Shown piece after piece: positions 7,365 through 13,046 of a DNA stretch of 13,046 bases. The DNA is from Spirochaetaceae bacterium (lineage in GTDB: Bacteria > Spirochaetota > Spirochaetia > SZUA-6 > Fen-1364), in assembly GCA_003154555.1 (NCBI GenBank), contig PMDT01000353.1:1-13046 (forward strand), given 5' to 3'. The position numbers and the translations under genes were made by a program. Position 1 is the first letter of the stretch. Every line of letters begins with the position of its first letter. The notes beneath the pieces are model-generated. The model was not told where the DNA came from and did not search any database. It was given only the letters and a program-made list of their open reading frames with translations.

Positions 7365-8108
7365 GTGGACGGCTTCGAGCTCTTCCGCACCCCGCGCACC
7401 GGGTACATGGCGCGTACGCCGGCGGCCGCGCTCCGTGCGGTGGGCGCGGGAAACCTTGCCGCGGAGCATTTCGTCCATGCCAGCACATCGGCAAAACCGC
7501 TCGATGAGGAGCCATTCGACCTGGAAGAGATCGAGCGTGTGCTTGGCCGCCCCGACATGAACCTCGCCACGAGTCTCCTCCTCAAACGCGTCCTTGCGAA
7601 GCTTGTCGGCAGCCGGGAGCAGGAGGTGGCCCTTTTCGGGGCGGAAGGCATCAATACCCTGGAGAGTCGTGCTCTTGCCCGCGTCGAGGAGCTGAAAGGG
7701 CGCATGGCGCTGAACGCCGGCCGGCGGCTGCGGGAGAGCCTGGCCCGCGCCCAGTACGAGCTGGCCGAGCTGCATGCCGAAGCGGGGTCCGTGCGAAGCT
7801 TCTACCTGCGGGCGGCCTACGGGACACTCCGACCGGCACTCCACCGGCGCAAAATCTCCCGCACCGAGCTTACCCTTGCTGTCGATATCCTGATCGCGCT
7901 GCGGCAGCACCTCGCGGCTTCACGGCTTCTCCAGCGGGTCCACGCAGGAGCAGATGCCGGCGTTCTCCTGCTCGCCGCGCGCGTGGCATTCAAGCGCGGG
8001 GAGTACGTGCGGGTCGTTGAATGCTGCCGCGGGCTTGCCCCGGCCATGGGCAGCCTTGCGGTGAGCGAGCAGCGCGCGGTGGCTTTCTGGATCGGCGGCG
8101 ATGGCTGA
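7365..8108 (+). CDS. pelE: PelE-like cytoplasmic helical/TPR protein
   Basis: A 247-residue, mostly helical protein in the position of pelE between pelD and pelF. It begins with a conserved-looking stretch FRTPRTGYMARTP (residues 7-19), has GINTLE (95-100) followed by long charged helices, and ends with a TPR-like helix pair (about 185-225). P. aeruginosa PelE has two N-terminal membrane helices and a TPR domain that contacts PelD. Here no membrane segment is visible, so the protein should be soluble or held at the membrane by PelD. I chose GTG 7365, with AAGGTG ending 5 bases upstream. GTG 7359, which overlaps the pelD stop, is the alternative. Its 3' end overlaps pelF by 8 bases, which implies translational coupling. 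Assignment rests on position and helical/TPR character more than on a recognised motif. Confidence 0.7.
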   Translation: MDGFELFRTPRTGYMARTPAAALRAVGAGNLAAEHFVHASTSAKPLDEEPFDLEEIERVLGRPDMNLATSLLLKRVLAKLVGSREQEVALFGAEGINTLESRALARVEELKGRMALNAGRRLRESLARAQYELAELHAEAGSVRSFYLRAAYGTLRPALHRRKISRTELTLAVDILIALRQHLAASRLLQRVHAGADAGVLLLAARVAFKRGEYVRVVECCRGLAPAMGSLAVSEQRAVAFWIGGDG

Positions 8109-9504
8109 GCCCCTCTCGGTTTGTCTCCTTCTCGAGGGCTCCTATCCCTACATCACGGGCGGAGTCTCGGCGTGGGTGCAGGAGCTGATCGGCGCGATTC
8201 CCGATGTGCGATTCTTCCTGCTCACCATCTCCCCGAAGGCCGGCCAGACTATGCGCTACACACTTCCGCCGAACGTCGCGGGCCACCGCGATATCGTCGT
8301 CAATGAGAAACGCTCCTCCCGCGGGAAGCCCCGGGGGGGCACGGCCGCATTCATCGATGAGGTGCGTTCCCTGCACGCCGCCCTTGCCTCCCGGTCGGAC
8401 CCGCACCTCGCGGAGATCATCGCCCGGATGCCCGCGGGATATGTGCCCTCCGTCGATGCGGTGCGCACGCCGCGCGCCTGGGACATGATCGTGGCGGCCA
8501 ACGCGGCCCACAATCCCGTGTACGCCTTCTCCGAGTATTTCTGGTCGTGGAAGGCATCCCATGACATGCTCTTCGCGGTTCTCGCAGAGGAGATGCCTCG
8601 CGCGGACGTCTACCACGCGGTGAGCACGGGCTACGCGGGGCTCGCGGGTGTTGCGGCAAAGCTCCGCACCGCAAGGCCATTCCTGCTCACCGAGCACGGG
8701 CTCTACCACAAGGAGCGCGAAATGGAGATCAAGCGCGCCTCATTCGTGCGCGGCTATCAACGCGACATGTGGATTTCGATCTACAACGGCATCAGTCGGC
8801 TCTGCTACCGGCACGCGGACCTTGTCATTTCCCTGTTCGAGCAGAACAGGCGCAAGCAGATCGACATGGGAGCCGACGAGGACACGTCATTCGTCATTCC
8901 CAACGGCATCGATATCCCCCGGTTCTCCGCCGTGGTGAGGCAGAAGAGGGAGGGCTTCCACGTCGGGCTTGTGGGAAGGGTGGTGCCGATCAAGGACATC
9001 AAGACCTTCATTCTCACGGCCAAGGTCGTTGCGGACGCTGTGCCCGAGGCCGCATTCTGGTGCATCGGTCCCACGGATGAAGACCCCGCTTACTTCGATG
9101 ACTGCAGGGCGCTGGTGGACAGCTTTCAGCTCTCGAGCCGCTTCACATTTACCGGCAAGACCGATGTGCGCGAGTACTACGCCTTTCTCGATGTGCTCCT
9201 GCTCACGAGCGTGCGCGAGGCGCAGCCCCTGGTGATCCTCGAGGCGTACGCCGCGGGCCTCCCCGTCGTGTCCACGCGCGTGGGCAATGTGCCCGAGCTC
9301 CTTGACTACGATGAACGATTCCTCGCCTCATCCAAGGACGCGGCCAAGCTCGCGGAGGCCGTGGGCTACGTCCATGCTCACCCCGACGAGATGCGTGCGA
9401 TCGCGGCGCGCAACCGGGACAAGGTGGACCGGTTTTACGACAAGACGCGCGTGTTCGCGCGCTACGCGGCAATCTACCGGTCTCTTGCCGGCGGTGGCGC
9501 ATAA
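8101..9504 (+). CDS. pelF: PelF, GT4 glycosyltransferase of Pel polysaccharide
   Basis: A 467-residue GT-B fold glycosyltransferase of family GT4. The N-terminal half opens with CLLLEGSYPYITGGVSAWV (residues 8-26), the PelF signature. The C-terminal half has GRVVPIKD with R293 and K298, spaced like the sugar-nucleotide-binding Arg/Lys pair of P. aeruginosa PelF, and the E-x7-E motif EAQPLVILE (E373, E381). PelF polymerises the Pel chain in the cytoplasm from UDP-linked amino sugars (N-acetylhexosamine type) at the PelD/E/G membrane complex; that chemistry is known for the Pseudomonas system and inferred here. The ATG at 8101 lies inside the end of pelE, and the stop overlaps the pelG start by one base (TAATG). 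No membrane segments are seen, consistent with a cytosolic enzyme. All key residues examined are present. Confidence 0.95.
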   Translation: MAEPLSVCLLLEGSYPYITGGVSAWVQELIGAIPDVRFFLLTISPKAGQTMRYTLPPNVAGHRDIVVNEKRSSRGKPRGGTAAFIDEVRSLHAALASRSDPHLAEIIARMPAGYVPSVDAVRTPRAWDMIVAANAAHNPVYAFSEYFWSWKASHDMLFAVLAEEMPRADVYHAVSTGYAGLAGVAAKLRTARPFLLTEHGLYHKEREMEIKRASFVRGYQRDMWISIYNGISRLCYRHADLVISLFEQNRRKQIDMGADEDTSFVIPNGIDIPRFSAVVRQKREGFHVGLVGRVVPIKDIKTFILTAKVVADAVPEAAFWCIGPTDEDPAYFDDCRALVDSFQLSSRFTFTGKTDVREYYAFLDVLLLTSVREAQPLVILEAYAAGLPVVSTRVGNVPELLDYDERFLASSKDAAKLAEAVGYVHAHPDEMRAIAARNRDKVDRFYDKTRVFARYAAIYRSLAGGGA

Positions 9505-10889
9505 TGGCGGGCATCGGGTTCGAGCTGAAGAGGGTCCTGCGACAGGGCGGGATCGTGCGGTTCATCGGGGTGAGTCTCGCGGGGACGGCGATCGTGGCCG
9601 GCCCGTGGCTCCTTTCCGTGCTCGGCATTTTCCTCATCCAGCGCTATGCGCGCCTTGCCCTGCTGGAGGCGCCCGTGCTTTTCTCCTCCACCATCGTCTA
9701 CAGCTATGCCGTGTCGCTCATGCTGGGCAGCGGATTGCTCTATGTCTTCACGCGCCAGGTTTCGGATCTCATCTATGAGGAGAAGAGCAGGGAAGCGGGC
9801 TCGGCGCACCTGTCGTTCCTCCTGGTCACCGTTGCACTGGCCGCCTTCGTCGGCGCGGCCGGCGTCATGCCGATGAGGCTCGGGGGGATCGTGGCCCATC
9901 CGGTGCTGTTCGCCGCGGCTGCGGTGTGTCTCTTTGCGGCAACGTGCGCCAACTGGGTCCTCCTGTCCTTCATCTCCCTCCTGAAATCCTATGCGGGAAT
10001 CCTTTTCACCTACCTCGCCGGATCGCTCGTCTCCTTCTTCGGCACCTTCCTCCTCGGCCGCGTCTGGTCGACGGGCGGGGCGCTCCTGGGCTACGCCATC
10101 GGCCAGGTCATGACAGTGCTCGTTCTCTACGGCATGACCCTTGCGCGGTTCCGTCCGGCGGGCATCTCACTGAAAGGTTTTTTTTCCTATCTCGGCCGCT
10201 ACCGCATGCTTTTCACGGCGGGGCTTCTCTATGCGTGGGCGACCTGGGCGGACAAGGTCGTGTTCTGGTTTGCCTTCGGCGCCCGGGTCCCGGGGAGCTG
10301 GATGCGCACCTTCGATCCCTACGACGTGCCGATCTTCTTCTCTATCCTCACCCTGATTCCCGGGCTCATCTATTTCACCATTGAGACCGAGACGGCGTTT
10401 TATCCGCGGCTGCGGGAGTTCCTGCGCTGCATTGCCTCCGAGCCATACCAGAAGATACAGGAGCGAAAATATGCGATGATCCGCAGCCTCGGCCAGGCGA
10501 TGCGCGGGCAGGGTCTTCTTCAGCTTATCGTGAGCGTCACCCTCATCCTGGCCGCGCCCGTCATGGGGCCCGCGCTCTTCGGCGCCGGCATCAACGTGCC
10601 CGCGCTGCGGATCACGCTTGGCGCGGCGTTTTTCCACTCGCTGTTCCTCAGCCTGATGATCTTCCTGTTCTACCTCGAACACTACGGCCGCGCGGCCGCG
10701 GCGACGCTGGTGTTTTTTGCGGCGAATTGCGCGGCGAGCATCTGCATCGCGGCCATCGGGGATACGCGGCTCCTTGGCATGAGCTACCTCATCGGCGGCA
10801 TCCTTGGCAGCATCACCGCGGGGATTTTCCTGGTCCGGGCCCTGCGACATTTCGACCATACGATGTTCATCCGCGCATCCCGGGGATGA
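9504..10889 (+). CDS. pelG: PelG, Wzx-like inner-membrane Pel transporter
   Basis: A 461-residue polytopic membrane protein with about 12 hydrophobic segments and the PelG N-terminus MAGIGFELKRVL followed by VRFIGVSLAGTAIVAGPWLL. P. aeruginosa PelG is 456 residues. PelG belongs to the MOP (MATE/Wzx) flippase superfamily and is thought to pass the growing Pel chain across the inner membrane while bound to PelD, PelE and PelF. Conserved-looking loops such as WATWADKVVFWF and YFTIETETAFYPRLREF are present. The start ATG overlaps the pelF stop codon by one base, so translation is almost certainly coupled. It closes the core pelDEFG operon; the next gene starts 74 bases later with its own ribosome site. 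Confidence 0.95.
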   Translation: MAGIGFELKRVLRQGGIVRFIGVSLAGTAIVAGPWLLSVLGIFLIQRYARLALLEAPVLFSSTIVYSYAVSLMLGSGLLYVFTRQVSDLIYEEKSREAGSAHLSFLLVTVALAAFVGAAGVMPMRLGGIVAHPVLFAAAAVCLFAATCANWVLLSFISLLKSYAGILFTYLAGSLVSFFGTFLLGRVWSTGGALLGYAIGQVMTVLVLYGMTLARFRPAGISLKGFFSYLGRYRMLFTAGLLYAWATWADKVVFWFAFGARVPGSWMRTFDPYDVPIFFSILTLIPGLIYFTIETETAFYPRLREFLRCIASEPYQKIQERKYAMIRSLGQAMRGQGLLQLIVSVTLILAAPVMGPALFGAGINVPALRITLGAAFFHSLFLSLMIFLFYLEHYGRAAAATLVFFAANCAASICIAAIGDTRLLGMSYLIGGILGSITAGIFLVRALRHFDHTMFIRASRG

Positions 10890-10963
10890 AGGATCCTGCG
10901 GCGGCGCGGCTTTCTATCCTTGATATCGTGCTCATAACGGTCGACATTGAAAGGGGAGGCACT

Positions 10964-11626
10964 ATGAGGCGATGGGTGCTGTTTCTTCTCCTTTTCGTGC
11001 CCGCGACCTGGGCCTTCGGCCTCGACCTCGGGTTGGGAGTCTCGGGAGGGTTTGTGCTGAATGAGACAAACGTCTCTCTGGCCTCCCTTTCGGTGTCCTC
11101 TGAAACATTGTTTACCCACGTACCGTTCGGCGCCTTCGTGTTCGAGAGCGGTCGATTCTTCATGGCGAGCTTCGGCTATACGCAGTTTACTTTCAGCCAT
11201 GAGCTGTGGACGCAATCCGGAACGACCGCGCCGCTGTTCGATGGAGACACCGGAACGAGCGGGTACCTGGTCCTTGACCTTTTCGCGAAGTACCCGATCG
11301 CATTTGGCGTGCTGACGCTCAGTCCGCTCGTAGGCGTCGAGGTAGGAGGTAACATCCTGCTTCTGGATGCATCCGGAGCGGATTTGCGGGCATCGATGAA
11401 CGATGCCCAGAAAGAGGCGCTGGACCAATTCTGGTTCAGAATGGGTGCTGCCCTTGATTGTTCCCTGACGAAGGGGATGTACCTGCGAGGCGAGCTCCTT
11501 TTCAGTTATAAGTTCCCAAGCGGCGCCGAGAGCGCCGCCTATCTGACTGCCACACAGGCGGGGTTCGACGTTCTGCAGTATACGATCCGATCGGATCTCA
11601 ATGTGATGATAGGGTTCAAACTCTAA
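10964..11626 (+). CDS. Small outer-membrane beta-barrel protein
   Basis: A 220-residue secreted protein of unknown function. A signal peptide is clear (MRRWVLFLLLFVPATWAFG, residues 1-19), followed by short alternating hydrophobic strands with glycine and aromatic residues (GLDLGLGVSGGFV, FFMASFGYTQFTF, LTLSPLVGVEVGGNI, MYLRGELLFSYKF) and a C-terminal strand DLNVMIGFKL. Size and pattern fit an eight-stranded outer-membrane barrel of the OmpA/OmpW type. The ATG at 10964 is preceded by a strong GGGGAGG at 10953-10959. The gene follows pelG by 74 bases on the same strand with no convincing terminator between, so it may be read with the pel operon, but no specific Pel link is visible. It could equally be an unrelated surface protein. 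I do not recognise the family. Confidence 0.75.
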   Translation: MRRWVLFLLLFVPATWAFGLDLGLGVSGGFVLNETNVSLASLSVSSETLFTHVPFGAFVFESGRFFMASFGYTQFTFSHELWTQSGTTAPLFDGDTGTSGYLVLDLFAKYPIAFGVLTLSPLVGVEVGGNILLLDASGADLRASMNDAQKEALDQFWFRMGAALDCSLTKGMYLRGELLFSYKFPSGAESAAYLTATQAGFDVLQYTIRSDLNVMIGFKL

Positions 11627-11674
11627 AAGGTAATTTCGGGCCTGAGAATATGTACTGAGTGTGATAGAGTCTAA

Positions 11675-11701
11675 TGGACGCCCAAATATTCAATGCGTCC
11701 A
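11675..11701 (+). promoter_or_regulatory. Hairpin abutting the lipoprotein ribosome site
   Basis: TGGACGC (11675-11681) and GCGTCCA (11695-11701) form a perfect 7-bp stem around an AT-rich 13-base loop. The last base of the second arm is the first base of the AGGAG ribosome site (11701-11705), which is 6 bases from the lipoprotein ATG. It may be an operator or an mRNA stem next to the ribosome site. No T-tract follows, so it is not a typical terminator. Confidence 0.45.
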
Positions 11702-11711
11702 GGAGTGGAGT

Positions 11712-13046
11712 ATGAAAATAAGGGCGAAATTGATAACCATGGCCGGCGTGGCCGCAATCCTTACCGGCTGCATCCTGACAAACCAGGGAACGGTTTCCGG
11801 CTCCGACATGGCATCTTTCCAGAAGGTGTTTATGTCATCGTACTACGCGGAACGAGGCGGGACGCCGGCCGGCGCCAGGGGCTTGACGCCGTTTCTCCCG
11901 ATTGCTCATGCCGGGCAGGGCGCGGGCGGGAAGGCTACGGTACCCGTCGGCGGGTTGACCGACGCGCATTTTGCAAGCCTTGCGCCGACCACATTCGTCG
12001 GCTACCCGGAGCCCGACGAAACGACAAGCTTCACCATATCGACAAAGGACGCGGCGAACCACGTCTATGACATCACGGCAACCACGACGTACCCTTCGAC
12101 TGAAATCCGCAAGAACTATGTCGAGGAATACTACGTGATGGACGGCAACCCGTCGTATTCCCTCGGACCGGACGGCATATGGACGATTGATGATCCCATC
12201 GTGAAGCTGAGCGGCAGCACATGGGTGCAGGACCAGAAAGCGCGCGTGCAGCAGGTTCTCACGTTCACGGACGGAACAACGAGAAATGAGACCATCGTGG
12301 CGCAGACTGATTTCACGACCCACCTGCCGCGGTTTGATTCTTTCCCGGTCACCGATCCTGCTTCCAGTCCCGCGGACTACGACATCGGTTCGACTTTCTA
12401 TCCCCATACACCCCCCACGTCTGGAAACATCCTTTTCTCCTCGGTGGTGATGTACTACGTGACACCCTCCACGAACGCGAATTACTGGTTCTGGCAGGGC
12501 ACGCAGGGCAAGACGATTCTCGGCATCCGCTATTACACCGAGGATTGGGGAATCAATACGGCCGGCGGTACCTTCACCAGCACCACCGTGTCGTTCGAGA
12601 AAACCGTCGATACCCTGACGACAACGGGAGGAAGCTACGCGCAGACCTTGAAGACCGTTTTTGCCGGGTCACAGTTCAATACGCTGGCGGAGACCGTCCT
12701 GCGGCAGCGGGTCACCTACACGGAGCTCGGACCCAATCAACTGGATCTGACCAGCGGCACGAAGCTGACCTACATGCAGTCAAGGGTTGTCGATATTACC
12801 GCCCAGAAGGACTTCTACCTTCAGCAGCTTGACAGCGACAACGTCAGCCTCAGCACCTGGTCGACCACGACGATTTACACCCCGACAGGGGCCGTGAGCG
12901 AAGTGCTGGCAAGCAACCCTCCCGCGTTCGTGTACAGCCGGACAGCCACCACCTCTGTAGGCGGGAATCTCCCTCTCGCCGTTCCCTCGAACCAGGTCGA
13001 TAACACCGGCACCGGGGATCTTGCAATCCTTTACTCATCCATACAG
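11712..13046 (+). CDS. Large predicted lipoprotein, partial (runs off right edge)
   Basis: An open frame of 445 codons with no stop before the window end. The N-terminus has a lipoprotein signal: basic MKIRAK, a hydrophobic stretch and a lipobox LTGC at residues 17-20, so the mature protein should carry lipid on C20. The rest is rich in Thr, Ser, Tyr and Asp, with many short beta-type stretches (for example VVMYYVTP, YWFWQG, TILGIRYYTEDWG), like an extended beta-sheet surface or periplasmic protein. I recognise no domain. AGGAG lies 6 bases before ATG 11712 and supports this start. It is far larger than PelC (about 172 residues in P. aeruginosa) and does not resemble it. It lies 85 bases after the small barrel gene; co-function as a surface pair is possible but unproven. 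Confidence 0.8.
   Translation, partial: MKIRAKLITMAGVAAILTGCILTNQGTVSGSDMASFQKVFMSSYYAERGGTPAGARGLTPFLPIAHAGQGAGGKATVPVGGLTDAHFASLAPTTFVGYPEPDETTSFTISTKDAANHVYDITATTTYPSTEIRKNYVEEYYVMDGNPSYSLGPDGIWTIDDPIVKLSGSTWVQDQKARVQQVLTFTDGTTRNETIVAQTDFTTHLPRFDSFPVTDPASSPADYDIGSTFYPHTPPTSGNILFSSVVMYYVTPSTNANYWFWQGTQGKTILGIRYYTEDWGINTAGGTFTSTTVSFEKTVDTLTTTGGSYAQTLKTVFAGSQFNTLAETVLRQRVTYTELGPNQLDLTSGTKLTYMQSRVVDITAQKDFYLQQLDSDNVSLSTWSTTTIYTPTGAVSEVLASNPPAFVYSRTATTSVGGNLPLAVPSNQVDNTGTGDLAILYSSIQ

Noticed and set aside
5887..7515. Long minus-strand open frame opposite pelD
   Set aside because: It is an antisense shadow of a GC-rich gene: no recognisable domain, no ribosome site, and the plus strand carries a clear PelD.
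10167..10859. Minus-strand open frame opposite pelG
   Set aside because: Highly charged low-complexity translation, antisense to a convincing PelG.
10889..10921. AAGGAT/ATCCTT inverted repeat after pelG as a terminator
   Set aside because: Only a 6-bp stem with a 21-base loop and no T-tract; too weak to call, so readthrough to the next gene stays possible.
1..13046. CRISPR arrays, tRNA or rRNA genes, insertion sequences
   Set aside because: No regularly spaced repeats, cloverleaf-like segments, transposase motifs or terminal inverted repeats were seen on either strand.

Overview
The window is GC-rich (by eye about 60-65 %) chromosomal DNA from a diderm (Gram-negative type) bacterium. That is inferred from a protein with a signal peptide, TPRs and a C-terminal beta-barrel, a second small predicted outer-membrane barrel and a lipoprotein. 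The phylum cannot be fixed from sequence alone. The short beta-barrel and lipoprotein genes look somewhat spirochaete-like or delta-proteobacterium-like, but this is only an impression. Genes are tightly packed, and no stretch over 100 bases lacks a gene.

Layout. (1) Positions 1-449, minus strand: the start of an Fe-S assembly operon, a MIP18/DUF59-family protein followed by sufC, which is cut by the window edge. (2) A short divergent spacer containing a perfect GACT-N5-AGTC palindrome of the IscR/Rrf2 type. (3) Positions 509-2033, plus strand: a flavodoxin-fold NAD(P)H quinone reductase and an HDOD-domain signalling protein. (4) Positions 2069-10889: a Pel-type exopolysaccharide locus. Rightward it carries pelD, pelE, pelF and pelG with overlapping or touching reading frames. 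Leftward, divergent from pelD, is a 1273-residue secreted protein with a CBM-like N-terminal module, TPRs, an alanine-rich coiled coil, more TPRs and a C-terminal beta-barrel, which I read as the PelB-like outer-membrane exporter. (5) Positions 10964-13046, plus strand: a 220-residue outer-membrane beta-barrel protein and a lipoprotein that runs off the right edge.

How the Pel genes should work together: PelF (GT4 glycosyltransferase) polymerises the chain in the cytoplasm, PelG (12-TM, Wzx-like) moves it across the inner membrane, PelD and PelE form the inner-membrane regulatory platform, and the divergent TPR/barrel protein would take the polymer across periplasm and outer membrane. The locus departs from the Pseudomonas model in several ways. 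No pelA (deacetylase/hydrolase) or pelC is present in the window. PelE has no membrane segments. PelD lacks the RXXD motif that binds c-di-GMP in P. aeruginosa PelD. The exporter carries an extra carbohydrate-binding-like module. The divergent intergenic region is only about 35 bp.
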